This document shows, in pieces, positions 30,871 through 43,186 of a DNA stretch of 64,000 nucleotides. How positions within the stretch are numbered: the first letter of the stretch is position 1; each line of letters starts with the position of its first letter. The stretch is from Alopecurus myosuroides (taxonomy: Eukaryota; Streptophyta; Magnoliopsida; Poales; Poaceae): contig CM054061.1 in the NCBI GenBank assembly GCA_028641055.1, forward strand, positions 53,982,081-54,046,080, written 5' to 3'. The translations under genes were made by a program, and so were the position numbers. A model generated the notes under the pieces. The model worked only from the letters and a program-made list of their open reading frames with translations. It made no database searches and was not told where the DNA came from.

Positions 30871-31784
30871 GATTACTACTAAGTAATAAACACCCTTTAT
30901 CAAAAAGATTACTCTTGAGATTGTTGCCGATCCATGTACTTTGTACCCGGGTACATGTAGCAGCACTATAATAAAATAGTGTAGCAGAAAATACTGCAGC
31001 AAACAGTGAAGGAAATCAGAATATGCCGACGACATGGACCAATGGTGGCGGCGTTGCGGAACGAAGGGGCGGCACAATGGTAGCCCGTAGCTCGATCGAT
31101 GATAGGCGCGTACTCGGGGACGTGTTTGGCGAAGACGAAGGCGTGATCGGTTGATCAGACCAACGAGGCGTTGTGCCCTGGCGTGTGGACGACGAAGCGC
31201 AGATGAGAGTCGATGGCGACGTTGTCGGTGGAGTCCTGGTCGATAATGGCGAAGACGAACCAGCGATGGATGCCGCGCGTACACGGGTTATGTTAGAGTA
31301 TAAGATAAGTTAGGCAATAGATGGAAATAACCGTAGATGCCATGCTCTAACAAATTGTGTGCCTAGCAGCGTAGTTGTCGTTCGTGCACAAATTCTAGGA
31401 AACGGAGTGATCGTTGGTCAAGCAACAAATGCGTGGCCGCAATGGTGTCCAAACCTTGATGAACTAGATCACGATCAGCTGAGGCTGCTCCTAGTCACCT
31501 GCCGTACCAGCCCATTTCAACATCTCCTAGTTCTCACTGGTCTCCATCACTCTTGTCAGAATATCATATAACCACTGCATTAGTTGCATGTCTCTGCGAC
31601 AAAGAAAAGCACAATCGACTGGTCCACTTCTTTCGTGCAATTTTACCGACCATTGGTAGGACTAGGCATGATCTGGAGAAAGAAAAAGGAGCAGAACCCA
31701 ACAACAGTTCATAGGTAGGAATAGGCATGATCTGAACAAAAATCCACCATAGTCCACCATTTCACAATGGTCAGCAGGTGGATC
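30871..31784. other. Flank downstream of carboxylesterase gene
   Basis: 31020-31270 is GC-richer and gives a short minus-strand frame without recognisable motif. The remainder holds no supported gene; it includes the 3' flank of the carboxylesterase gene. Confidence 0.3.
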
Positions 31785-32780
31785 CTACGATGCAACCTGG
31801 CTGGGGCTTCCCTTGATGAAGGACACGACGGCGTCCATCTCCTTCTCCGCCTTGTCGCCCCAGCCGGACTTTTCGAGGAAGTACACGTGCCCCTCGCCGC
31901 CGGTCTCGTACAGCAGCGCCTCCTCTCCTCCCCACGCGGTTCCCCTCAGCGTCTCCACGTACCTCCGTCCCCTGTCCCGCATCGTGTCCAGCTCCCCCAC
32001 GGTGACCAGAGCCCGCCGGCAGCCGAGCGTCGCCCACTCCTCCACCGGCATCGCCAGCGGGTTGATGAACGGGTGGTCGGTCCCGTACCTCCCCGCGCAC
32101 ACAAACCCCCACGTCCTCTCCACCCTCTGAGAGAAGAGCCTGGGATCTATGCCGCCCTCCGACGGCAGAGGATCCCGGCCACGGAAGTACGGGTGCAGAA
32201 GCACCATCCCTTCGATCCGCGCGCCACCGGGCAGCAGCCCGTCATCACCGCCGGCCTTCATCACCACGTTGTGCGCGATGTTGCCGCCGGCGCTGTCGCC
32301 CGCAACGAAGAGGCGCGCGGCGTCGCCGTGCTCGGCCAGCCACGGCTCCTGCCCGGCGCCGGGCACGCAGCTCGCCAGGGTCCACCCGAGCGCGGCCCAC
32401 GCGTCGTCGTAGGCGGCGGGGAGCGGGTGCTCGGGCGCGAGGCGGTAGTCGACGGACACGGCGACGACGCCGGCCGCGGCCACGAGCGCGTTCAGGAAGC
32501 GGTGGTGCACGGCGGAGAAGGCCGAGTGGACGGCGAAGGCGCCGCCGTGGAAGTAGACGAGGACGGGGAGCTTCTTGGAGCTCGGGACGCCCCTCGGCAG
32601 GTAGAGCCGCGCGGCGAGGCCGGTGGCGGCGTCGATGGCGACGTCCTTGCAGGTGACGCCGGTGGCGGCGTCCACGCCGGCGTCGACTCTCGACAGGCCC
32701 ATGAGACGTTGGACGCGCCCGCTCTTGTACCGGACGAGGAATGGCGAGAAGTCGAAATCGACCTCGGTGTCCAGATCCAT
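31785..32780 (-). CDS. Plant carboxylesterase (CXE / HSL-type alpha/beta hydrolase)
   Basis: Single-exon 331-aa protein. The oxyanion-hole motif HGG is at residues 78-80 (VYFHGGAF), the nucleophile elbow GDSAGG at 161-166 (Ser163), and the other triad members are Asp265 (VGELDTMRD) and His298 (GEGHVYF). DYRLAPEHPLP at 111-121 is the usual block of plant CXE and GID1-like proteins. Triad Ser and His are both present, so this is an esterase type rather than the GID1 receptor, which lacks the His. Likely cytosolic, hydrolysing small esters. I choose ATG 32780 (GCCACCATGG context) over the in-frame ATG 32795 five codons upstream. Length is normal for the family. No repeats or stops; this is the only clear host gene in the window, set between transposon-rich blocks. 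Confidence 0.95.
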   Translation of the reverse strand: MDLDTEVDFDFSPFLVRYKSGRVQRLMGLSRVDAGVDAATGVTCKDVAIDAATGLAARLYLPRGVPSSKKLPVLVYFHGGAFAVHSAFSAVHHRFLNALVAAAGVVAVSVDYRLAPEHPLPAAYDDAWAALGWTLASCVPGAGQEPWLAEHGDAARLFVAGDSAGGNIAHNVVMKAGGDDGLLPGGARIEGMVLLHPYFRGRDPLPSEGGIDPRLFSQRVERTWGFVCAGRYGTDHPFINPLAMPVEEWATLGCRRALVTVGELDTMRDRGRRYVETLRGTAWGGEEALLYETGGEGHVYFLEKSGWGDKAEKEMDAVVSFIKGSPSQVAS

Positions 32781-33052
32781 GGTGGCCAGAATCAAGTTCG
32801 AGCTTCAAACAAAGGGGAAGAAGCGAATCGTGAAAGATTGCAGTTTTGCAGCACTCCTCGACCTTCGGGGCCCCTGAGTAAGTAACTGATCCAGTGGGCA
32901 ATCATGGTCCTACTAATTAATTATTCGACGATCCACTTTCGAATGAGATGGGAGCACCGACGGAAAATTGCTACTACTGGCTCGCACAATGATCTTAAAA
33001 AGTGCAGTAGTTATCAGTCCCACACTCAACATGTTTTTCTTTTTCTTTTAAC
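32781..33052. promoter_or_regulatory. 5' region of carboxylesterase gene
   Basis: Likely promoter and leader on the minus strand. An AT-rich TAATTAATTA stretch at about 32915-32926 lies 140 bp upstream of the ATG and is the best TATA-like sequence, but it is not a canonical box. Confidence 0.3.
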
Positions 33053-33366
33053 GGACACTCCACATGGTTTGTCTAGCCACTTTTTGGATAATTGAAAACC
33101 CTTATGAATTGTATCAGTCGTGATGCTAACTTTTAACGTTTAATAAAAATATGTAGTGTATGTGCATTTCCTGAATTCCTCTGTACTGTTAAATAGGGTA
33201 TCATGCTCACATGAAACAAATATTCTAAAACCAAGAACAAGCAGAAAGCTAGGCCTTGATTGAGCAGTATCTTCTCTAGGGAATAATGATGCAGACTGCA
33301 ATTTTACAAGCCTTTTGATGTGCCTCCAGTCAACCATAAAAAAATAAACCAATTTTCAATCTTGGA
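33053..33366. repeat. Duplicated block A (copy 1)
   Basis: About 90% similar to 36403-36724, starting GGACACTCCACATGG and ending TTTTCAATCTTGG. Non-coding. Together with block B it shows a tandem duplication of roughly 3.35 kb. Confidence 0.8.
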
Positions 33367-33380
33367 TGCTACATATATAC

Positions 33381-34029
33381 TTTTTTTTCTGCGGGAAAAA
33401 CTTCAATCTATTCATCAACTGTCAAGACAGTACAAAGACACTAGAAATAATATAAATTACATCTAACTCCGTAGACCACCTAGCGACGACTACCATCATT
33501 GGAGCGAGTCGAAGGCGCGCCGCTGTCATTGCCCCTCTGTTGCCAGAGCCGGGCAAACCTTGTTGAAGTAGACACTCGGGAAGTCGTCGTGCTACGACCA
33601 CGTAGGACCGCGCACCAGACCAGCAACCATCGCTGATGAAGAGAAGCGTAGATAAAAAGGATCCAAACTGTCGACACACGAAAATAAACGAACGAAGACT
33701 AGACCCAAGTGGATCCAGCAAAGACAAACGTCGACCGAATCCCATGAGATCCGCCGGAGACACACCTCCACACCCCTCCGATGACGCTAGACGCACCATC
33801 GAAACGGGGGCTAGGCCGGGAGATCCTTCTCCCAACTCCAGGGAGCCGCCGCTTCTATCCTAAGTAGAAGCCAAACCCTAAGAGAACACAAGAAAACACA
33901 TGAAAATGGAGCCATCCCGCCGGCAAGTACCGAGATCCACCGAGTCTCCGTGGCCCTGAGGCCACGGGAGACTAGGCAGATCGGTGTGGCCGCCGGCATG
34001 AAACGAAAAGCCCTAGTCGCCTTTTTTTT
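33381..34029 (-). mobile_element. LINE/SINE-like non-LTR fragment
   Basis: A poly-T at 33381-33388 (a poly-A tail on the minus strand) begins a stretch with CTAGACGCACC, GCCGGAGACACACCTCC and CCTAGTCGCC words that I associate with a common Triticeae non-LTR 3' region. A second T-run closes it at 34021-34030. There is no reverse transcriptase ORF, so it is a 5'-truncated copy. Assignment is from memory of repeat texture, not a search. Confidence 0.4.
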
Positions 34030-34229
34030 TCTTGGAGCATGCAAAGGGGTACGCGTAGTTTCCTTTTGGTACGTTGATCAACTATATATACTTATAAACT
34101 TAAGGACAAATGTCCTTTCTTATATGGGCAACTACCCTAAATAATAACAAGCTAAACAAACTAATATACACTTCAGCTTGAGTCTCCATGCTCTCCAGAT
34201 CAGATTGTTTTCGTTTATTCAATATTTTT

Positions 34230-35672
34230 GATGGCTTTGGACATGGAGTGTTACCTGTCGAACGGATATGTTCCTACGTGCGTACGCACAGGAGACCTCG
34301 TTGTAGAATCTGACGGCGATATATCTAAGGCGGATTTGGCATTGATTTCGGAAGAATCTGCACCGGGATCGTCACCTTCTCTTCTAGCGGTATTCTCCCC
34401 ATCAGAATGATCATTTGATGTGTTGATTTACATTTTCTTCAGAATTTTCACTGGAATTTGCGTCTGAATTCGTAGGAGGCTCATTACCAACATCATGTGT
34501 GGGAGTAACATCAGGAACAATTTTCAACATATGATCGTTTGTATGCACACCCTTGTCATGTGGTTCTGAATATGCCATATAAGGTGGGAGAAGAAGAATT
34601 TCTTCGCGAAGATGACGAACGGTGTTAGGATTAAGAGAGGCAAAAGGAAAATTGTTCTCATAAAAGAAACATCGCGAGAGATGTAAACACGACCACACCT
34701 TAAGACATTGTACTCCTTTGTGAAGGGGGCTAAACCCAATGAAAACGCGGTGCTTGGAGCGAAAGGAAAGTTTGTGTTTACTATACGTTTGGCCAACATG
34801 CACATTAAAAAATTTGTAGGGAATCATAGTTTTGTGTCATGCCAATAATTTTTTTGGTGGGGGTACCTTGGAAGGTAAAGGATTAATCACAAAGGTGGAT
34901 GTGAAGAAGGCATCATTCCAATATTTCAAAGGCATGGAGGATGCAATCAATAAAATACCAACTTGAACAATATGACGCTCAACACATCCATTTTGTTGAT
35001 GAGCATACGGACATGATACATGATGTGTAATACCTAGTTTTTGAAAGGAAGCATTGAGTTTTTCAAATTCTTCATCCCAATCAGTTTGCATGGTGTAATT
35101 TGCGCCCAAACTTGTGTTTAATAAATTGTTAAAAATTAAGAAAATACTTGGTAAACATCAGAATGTTTCTTATGCAAATAAATCCATATGAACTTGCTGT
35201 AATCATCAACAAAACTTACATAGTATGTATGTTTGCATAAAGACAGAGGAGAGGGCCCCATACATTAGAAAAATTGCTCCAAACGAATAGCGAAAACACT
35301 AGTAGAGACATGATACGCCAACTGATGACTCTTGGTTTGCTGGCAAGGATCACATATGTCAGGATTTATTTCTGGTGAATATGAAAGTTTAATTTCCTAA
35401 GTTTTTTTAAAGGATTGATGGTGATAAAAGCATGTGGATGATGAAGGCTTCATGGTGATAAAAGAACGTTTGGAATTCTTCTTACTCACCAATATATGTA
35501 CTAATGTACTATTTAGTTTAATATTTGATTGAATCCTAATTAGCTAGAATAATGCAATTGATTTTCTCCCTCTGGAACATGATACTAAATCGGTAGAATC
35601 CGGTTCATCCGCACTCACACGAGCCGGCTAAAAAAACCCGACTCTAGTCAACACGTAAAACCAAATTTGTCA
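34230..35672 (-). pseudogene. Degraded Ty1-copia pol fragment (integrase region)
   Basis: Minus-strand frames show copia integrase features in order: a CDPCQQTKSH zinc-binding block near 35335-35370, VHMDLFA-like strand, then TMQTDWDEEFEKLNASFQKLG, HHVSCPYAHQQNGCVERH and KYWNDAFFTSTFVIN (34837-35109), and after a stop the RSKHRVFIGFSPLHKG block (34411-34827) and part of the linker toward reverse transcriptase. Several stops and frameshifts; no LTRs recognised next to it. The portion 35105-35672 is also block B of the local duplication. Confidence 0.75.
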
Positions 35673-36402
35673 TATCCAAAATATTTCGCAATCCCCGAAT
35701 AACAATGACCGGTTGCAAATCACATCCGCTGCTGCTGTTTTCTTGAGCCTTTTTGTATTGAAACTAACTCGTGATTATTCGGACCATCTAATGGAAATTC
35801 GAAGGACCCGTATAAGCTAGAGGCATGAAGTAAACTGGGTCGCCTCTGACGTGCATGTCGGACATTTTATAACCCCGCCTCTAATGAACGGACCATCGAA
35901 GGCACACATGTTGAAAAACGTCCGACGGGTGCATTGTCTAGCCGGCCACAAAACCGGTTCTGACTAGGTGGATTATCGACAACTCAAGCTCCGAGCCAGA
36001 TGAGAAAACTGGCTGACGCCTAAGGACGGAAATCGCTGAGATTGTAGGTTCTGTACTAGCGTGAGTTGTGTGTTTGGCGGATATTTTAGGATCCTATCGG
36101 TTTTCATATTTGTTGGGTTAGTTGCAGGTTATACTCTTCTGATCTAGGGTTTGGATCATCAAGTACGTGGTTACTCTGGTGCGTTGGTCCTTTTGGGTCA
36201 TAGCACGACAATTTTCCGAATGTCTAATACCACAAGGTCTACTACGACAAATATTTCCCGACTTCTACAATGGAAGGGATAGCACAGAGGCATGCCTTCA
36301 TCTCACTCCAGTGCTTGTGGTCGTTGCTAGTTAATCCAAGAATCTATTTTTAATTTTTGTTACTTCTAAGAATATTTTTGCTATTGATCGCTGAACCTTT
36401 TG
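35673..36402. other. Unassigned sequence with LINE-like texture
   Basis: No ORF of interest. Words such as GATCTAGGGTTTGGATC and CATAGCACGACAATTTTCCG with ACTTCTACAATGGAAGGG resemble 3' non-coding parts of grass LINEs. The identity is uncertain. Confidence 0.3.
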
Positions 36403-37305
36403 GGACACTCCACATGGTTTGTCTAGTTATTTTTTGGATAATTGAAAACCCTTATGAATTGTATCAGTCGTGATGCTAACTTTTATTTTTAATAAAATAT
36501 CCTTTATCAAAAAATATATATGTGCATTTACTGAATTCCTCTCAACAGTTAACTATGGTACCATGCTCACATGAAACAGATATTCTAAAACCAAGAACAA
36601 GCAGAAAGCGAGGCCTTGATTGAGCAGTATGTTCGCTAAGGAATAATGATGTAGACTGCAATTATACAAGCCTTTTGATGTGCCTCCAATCAACCATAAG
36701 AAATAAACCAATTTTCAATCTTGGAACATCAGAAATTGGACCCAAACTTGTGTTTAACGAATTGTTAAAAATTAAGAAAATACTTGGTAAACATCGGAAC
36801 ATTTCTTAATCAAATAAATCCATATGAACTTGCTGTAATCATCGATGAAGCTTACGTAGTATGTATGTTTGCCTAAAGACAAAGGAGAGGGCCCCATATA
36901 TCAGAAAAAAAATTGCTCCAAACGAACAGTAAAACACTAGTAGAGATAGGATAGGGCAACATGACTCTTGGTTTGCTGGCAAGGATCACATATGCCAGGA
37001 TTTATTTCTAGTGAATATGAAAGTTTAATTTCTAAGTTTTTTTAAGGATTGATGGTGATAAAAGCATGTGAATGATGAAGGCTTCATGGTGATAAAAGCA
37101 TGTTTGGAATTTTTCTTACTCACCAATATATGTACTAATGTACTATTTAGTTTAATATTTGATTGAATCCTAATCAGCTAGAATATTGCAATTGATTTGC
37201 CCCCTCTCGAACATGATACTGAATCCGTAGAATCCGATTCATCCGCACTCACACGAGCCGGCTAAAAAACCCGACTCTAGTCAACACGTAAAATCAAATT
37301 TGTCA
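36403..37305. repeat. Duplicated blocks A' and B' joined (copy 2)
   Basis: 36403-36724 matches block A (33053-33366) and 36741-37305 matches block B (35105-35672). In copy 2 the two blocks are contiguous, while in copy 1 about 1.7 kb (non-LTR fragment plus copia sequence) lie between them, so copy 2 has an internal deletion or copy 1 gained insertions. B' is a second, decayed copia integrase fragment. Copy 2 is cut off at 37306 by the G0 LTR. Confidence 0.75.
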
Positions 37306-38399
37306 CAAGTTTTCCCTCCCAAATAAACCGAGGTTTAATCGACCAGTAGGAGAAAGAAATCACTTCTAAAGGTTGAAGACAGCTGATGTTGGCAGGACGC
37401 ACTACCAGGCTCAGCAGCAACATGAAATCTACACAACACAATCAAAGTACTTTGCCCCAACGAAACAATGAGGTTATTCAATCTCACTGTTTTTGATAAC
37501 ACAAATGATTAGATGTATAGTGTGGAAAATAACACTTGTTTGCAGTAAATGAAAAGAGAACATCGATGGCAGTGAATGAGAGGAAAACAATGATTGAAGT
37601 AAAGAAAACATTGTTTGCAGTGGTTGTATTATCAACGTAAAAGAATGGACCGGGGTCCACAGTTCACTAGTGGTGTCTCTCCAAAACAGATAGATAACAT
37701 GCTGGGTAAACAAATTACACATGGGCAACTAACAGATATAAAGGCTGCACCGTAGTGCATATGCATGACATGATGATTAATATGTGATTAATGCGGGCAT
37801 TACAACATAATTCATAGACCGTTATCCAACTACATCTATGACTAATAATCTACCCTCGGAGCGTCATCCAATCAAACCTCGGGTATGAAATTGCAAGCAA
37901 GAGATTATTGCCTTAAGTAAAGTGTGTAATGTAAACAATGAAAACATTGTTGTCTTCTCCTTTATGGCAACAACAGATCCCCCACCCATTACGTTTCTGT
38001 TACTCGAGTGTAGGTGAAAGGGAGGCATGAACCCACTATCGAGCATAAATACTCCCTCTTGGAGTTAAAAGTATCAACTTGGCCAGAGCATCTACTAGTA
38101 ACGGAGAGCATGCAAGTTCATAAATAACATAAACATGATAGATTGATAACCAGTGGACATAGCATTCAATATTCATGGGATCCCAGCAAACACAACATGT
38201 AGCATTACAATAAGATGATCTTGATCATGTTAGGCATCTCACAATATCTAAACATGAGGCCTAAAGAGGAGAAGACAACCATCTAGCTACTGATATAGAC
38301 CCGTAGTCCAAGGATGAACTACTCACGCATCACTCTAGAGGCAGAGATGGTGCTGAAGAGCCCTCCGGTGATGATTCCCCCTTCCGACAGGGTGCCGGG
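37306..38399 (-). mobile_element. Gypsy LTR G0, first part (split by G1)
   Basis: Minus-strand LTR of the same Sabrina-like type as G1 and G2: reversed, it reads CCGGCACCCTGTCGGA, ATGCGTGAGTAGTTCATCC, the GGACCCCGGTCC block and GGTTGTATT. Its last 60-70 bp are missing at the junction 37305/37306 with block B'. It resumes at 63123 after element G1, whose CCGGG target duplication is at 38395-38399 and 63123-63127. No coding remnants of G0 are seen. Confidence 0.8.
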
Positions 38400-39908
38400 T
38401 GATACGTCATAAACGTATCCTTAATTTCTGATGTTCCATGTTGTTTTCATGTTGTTTCACACATGTTTGATATACACTTTATGTCAGACTAACCTATTGA
38501 CAAGATGCCACAGAGCTAGTTCCATGTTTTCTGCTGTTTTTACTTTTAGAAAAGTTGTTCTCGAAATAGTCTCGGAATTGGAAAATGCGAAGTCCGGAGG
38601 TCCTAGAATTCCCGAAGGTTCCACGGAGTCCCGAAGAGACTCGGAGGGGGGCCACAGGGGGGCCACACCATAGGGCGCCCCCCCAGGCCTCCACCGCCTT
38701 TGCCCTTTCGCCTATTTATACCCCCCGAGGAGTAAATCCTACAGATATACCACTTAGTCCCGAAAAACACTCGAGGCCACCGTCATCGTCATCCCGAGAT
38801 CGGGAGGGTTCTGGATCTCTCCCCGGCACCCTACTGAGAGGGGAATTCATCACCGGAGGGGTCTACACCACCATGCCCTCCTTCGAAGTGATGTGTGAGT
38901 AGTTCATCTCTGGACTACGGGTCCATAGCAGTAGCTAGATGGTTGTTCTCTCCACTTTGTACCTCATGTTTAGATCTCGTGAGCTGCCTCACATGATCAA
39001 GATCATCTTTATGTAATGCTACATATTGTGTTTGCTGGGATCTGATGAATGTTGAATGCTATGTCTTCTGATTATCAATCTATCATGTTATCTTCATGCA
39101 TATGTTATTTATGATCTTGCATGCTCTCCGTTATTAGTAGATGCTCTCGCCAAGTAGATGCTAGTAACTCCAAGAGGGAGGATTTGTGCTCGATAGTGGG
39201 TTCATGCCTCCTTTGCATCTGTGCTCGAGTGAGAGAAATGTGATGGATGGAGGATGTGTTGTTGCCTCCTTTGCATCTTACTGCGATAATCTGGTGCTAG
39301 CAACTTAATACCCAACGCTTGTTCGGATGATATTCGAAGGGTGGATTATTAGTCATAGATGCAGTTGGATGACGGTATATGTATTTTTTGTAATACCCAC
39401 ATGAATCACATAGTAATCTTTATGTCTTGCATATGCACTACGGGGCAGCCTTCATTTCTGCAAATTGCCCAGCTGTAATTTTTTCACCACACATGTTATT
39501 TATCTTTCACGGAGAGACACCACTAGTGAACTATGGACCCCGGTCCTTTTTCTTCATACTGATAAAACACCTACTGCTTTCACACTGCTTTCATACTGTT
39601 ACTACTGCTTTCATACCGTTTTCCTACTGTTTTCCACACCATATGTTTAACCTCTTTGTGTTCAGCAAAACCGGTGAGATTGACAACCTCACTGCTTCGT
39701 TGGGGCAAAGTGAATTGTTTGTGTTGTGTAGGTTCCACGTTTCTGCTGAACCGGTAGTGTGCACTGCCATCTCAGCTGCATCAACCTTCTGAAGTTACCC
39801 CTTCCTCCTAATGGTCGATTAAACCTTGGGTTTCTGAGGGAAACTGTTGTTGTGCTCATCATACCTTCCTCTTGGGGTTTCCCAACGAGTGCAAAACCTG
39901 CACCATCA
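38400..39908 (+). repeat. 5' LTR of G1
   Basis: TG...CA LTR of about 1.5 kb with a CTATTTATACCCCCC TATA-like box near 38711-38725. An internal deletion relative to the 3' LTR joins GTTGCCTCCTTTGCATC to TTACTGCGATAATCTG. Confidence 0.85.
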
Positions 39909-40043
39909 AGCTATTTTCTGGTGCCGTTGCCGGGTAGGAAGAGAATTTCTGTAAGGGGAGTCTCTCACTTCCAATCTCTTTACTTTGTTTTTGTTTTGCT
40001 TAGTTTTATTTTATTTTGTCTTGTTTGCTTCTCTTTATCAAAA

Positions 40044-40592
40044 ACACACAAAAAAATTAGAGTTTCCCCTGAAAGATCTTCCACTAGGAAGTGGTTCTAT
40101 ACTTGGAGAGGATACCATTAAAGAATTATTTGATCATGTTAGTAAGCATGATATTTTTGAGGAAAAATCCATAGTAGAACTTGTTCCAAATTATGAGACT
40201 GCTGCAACTTCTTTAGTTCACATGTTAAAAGCTAGGTTTGTTAACCTTCATCCCATATTACAACATATGTTCCTTAACTTAAATACTATTTAAGATGTTG
40301 AGAAAAGAACTTTATCTTAGAAACCATGCTTAAAGAATTTGGAGATGTTGCTATAGAAGCTAGAAAAGTCTTTGATCGTTTCAATATGATAGGCTCATGT
40401 GTAGATATTGTTGGTGCTCTTGAAAAAACTGAATCTAATAATGAAAAGGAGGATAAAATATCAATACCCTTTAAATTTATAGTGCTGCATGAAGCCCAAG
40501 AAAAGAATTTTGATTGGATTGTTCTGAGAATTTATTTGATGAGAACAGTAAGCCTAAAAGTTCTAAGAGATGAGCCTCCAAAACTTACTTAG
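40044..40592 (+). pseudogene. gag-like remnant of G1
   Basis: A frame containing LKDLPLGSGSILGEDTIKEL and LVPNYETAATSLVHML ends at TAA 40291-40293. A second frame (40326-40592, starting MLKEFGDVAIEARKVF) continues 30 bp later after a shift. The protein type is not certain; position just behind the primer site suggests a gag N-terminal part. The downstream 40593-43186 is non-coding and carries the phrase DASSLENT shared with G2 at 59096, showing that both descend from the same pol-less form. Confidence 0.45.
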
Positions 40593-43186
40593 ATAAAATA
40601 CAATGCATTATTAAGGAATTGCCAAATCTCAATTTGGATGCTTCTTCACTTGAAAACACTTGATTACACTTTTCTAGGCCTAGCTAAAAGGCGTTAAAGA
40701 AAAGTAATTCTTGGGAGATAACCCATGGTTTTATTTTTTTGCTTTGTTTTTCTCTGTTTTCTTTGAGTCAAGGGGTTGTATACTTCTGTAGAAACTCCTT
40801 TGTATCTTTATTTTCATGTTTTAGTAGTGCGAAGTAAAGTTTCTGACGAGAGTTGTAGTTGGTTTTCGGATTTCTGCGCAGGAAACAGATTTCTGCTGTC
40901 CACCGTAAAAAATCCTATAAATTATGGGAAAATAAGAATGAACTGACGTTTGTTGTGCTTATTCCTCGGCTAATTCCGCAACTTTTTGGTTCTTTAAGTT
41001 TTTCGGTCTGAGCAACATAAGTGCCCCGAAAAAATTCGTCTTTACAGACTGTTCTGGTTTTGACAGATTCTGCCATTTTTCTTGCATTTTCTCTTTTGAG
41101 ATGTCAAGTGGATTTTTTGCTTTACAAAATATCAGTAGCTGTAGCTAATGTTTAAAAGTATCAATAGAACTTGTGCCCTTACAGAATCCATGGATTTTTT
41201 TTATTGTTGCACTAACCCTCTAATGCGAAGTACTCTGTGATTGTGGTGTGAAGGAAGTTTTCAAGGGTCAAGAGAAGAGGGTGATATATGTGATCAAGAA
41301 GAGTGCAAGGTCAAAGCTTTGGGATGCCCCCGTGGTTCATCCAAGCATATTTTATGAATACTCAAGCATCTAAGCTTGGGGATTCCTAAGGCGTCCCTTT
41401 CTTCATCAACAGTCTATCGGGTCACTTCTAGTGAGACTATATTTTTATTCGGTCACATCATATGAAGTTTTCTTGGAGCGTCTGTTTGTTTTTATTTTCT
41501 TTTATTTTGTTTTCATTTGTTTTATTTTTTTCCTTGCTGAAATAATATAGTTGGACCCTAGTTTTTGTTAAAGAATGATTTGTATGCTGCTTGTTGGGAA
41601 AAGAAACTGCTGCTTGAGGTTGAATTTATAACGGTGCAAGTAGAAGCTTGTATAGACTGTGGCTAGACTTTTTCATATCATGCTAGATGTTATTTTAATT
41701 CTAAAGCCTTGTGGTTATTTAGTAGCATGATTAGCCTCAAATATCTGAGAGTGTTTAATGTTCCATTGAAAGAATCATGAGTTGTTCTTGTCATATTGAA
41801 GAATAAATTTGTGGTGTTCTCCTTTGAATGTTTTATTTGGTTGACTTGGAGCATGCTCCCATCATGTTTATGACTATGAATAGTCACTAATAGCCTCCAT
41901 GGTCATTTAGTTTTTGAACTTGTGGTGCCACTTATGCTTTTATTAATGATGTTTATGTCGCTATGCATGATTATGGCTCTTGTGCTCTCTTGATTTGTCG
42001 CTCGTCCTTTGCTAGCCTCCACCTGTACTGAGTATGATCTCTACTCGTGCATCCAACTCCCAAAAATCAAAGTATTCCCATTGTGTCCACGATACCTACC
42101 TACATGTGGTATTTAACCGCCACTCCAAAGTAAATTGCTCATGTGTTACCTTTAAAACTTTCAAAAATACTCCTGTTTTGTGCTCATGTTTTAGCTCATG
42201 AGGACGTAAATAGAGAATCTTTATCTCACTTGTTGATAGGACTTTTACACCCTGGACTAGTGGCTTCATCCTCTTATCCAATGATAGAAGAGCTGGCAGC
42301 GGGGTGCCCAACCCCAAATTAATAGCAAAAAATTATCTTCACTATTTTCCCCTAATTTATCAGTCAAAGCATAATTGTGTAAACAAAAGAGAAAGAGGGA
42401 TGACCTTCTACCCAGATGCGTCCTTCTATGGGAGCCGCTCTTGTGAAGTCTAGTTGGCTTGTGACGTACTGTATTTTATATTTACCATTCTTTGACATAA
42501 GCATACACCTCTCTCAAAAATATACACTCCTCCCCGATATGTGATTGTTGGCAGGCACCCGAGAATTCTGTTAGCCATGTTTTGTGTAAGATGGATGGGA
42601 GGAGTGTCAAGCTTTTTACACCTTTGTTTAATAAAATAAAAACTCTAGCACATGAGTGATCCATGATTACCTCTGCGATGGGCCTTTATTTTACTTTTAT
42701 GTTGAGTCCCCATCTTCTAATTTTATGCATAGTTGAGAGAGCATAGTTGCCATTCTGAGTTTTATGTGCATTTGTCCCAGAAACATTATTAATTTATTCA
42801 TGATGTGTTATTGCTTGTTCTCTAATTATTTTTTCTAATCTTCCTCATGAACTTTGAAGGTGTCGTAGCATTTATGTTTTGCCCCACTCTTAAGGACTAG
42901 CAAAATATCACTTTGCCATGTTTTCTTTATACTTGAAAAAACGTATATCTTTCGTTGCATTGTTATTATCTTTTATTTGTTTTACTTCTCATGATGCAAG
43001 GTGATTGCTATGCTTTATTATTAAAATTCTATTTATCATGCTTGTATTGAAGTTCTATGATCTCGGCCTACTTATGCTTTTACATTATTGATGATCAAGT
43101 TTATGTTGGTAGCATGTCACCTAAGAAATTATCTGTTTCTATCGTTTACCTACTCGAGGACGAGTAGGAACTAAGCTTGGGGATGT
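40593..43186. other. Non-coding 3' internal region of G1
   Basis: About 2.6 kb without a supported gene. From 41230 onward it parallels G2 59510-60826. It ends in a CTACTCGAGGACGAGTAG palindrome (43150-43167), then GGAACTAAGCTTGGGGATG, the polypurine-tract position. Confidence 0.6.

Noticed and set aside
30847..31284. 145-codon Arg/His-rich minus-strand ORF
   Set aside because: No recognisable motif and biased composition; not supported as a gene.
31767..32885. 372-codon plus-strand ORF and 218-codon minus-strand ORF over the carboxylesterase
   Set aside because: Shadows of a GC-rich coding sequence; only the 31785-32780 frame shows the hydrolase motifs.
38431..38902. Proline-rich ORFs in LTRs (also 43507, 44552, 60953 and 63066)
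   Set aside because: Repeated in every LTR copy in different broken forms; LTR leader sequence, not genes.
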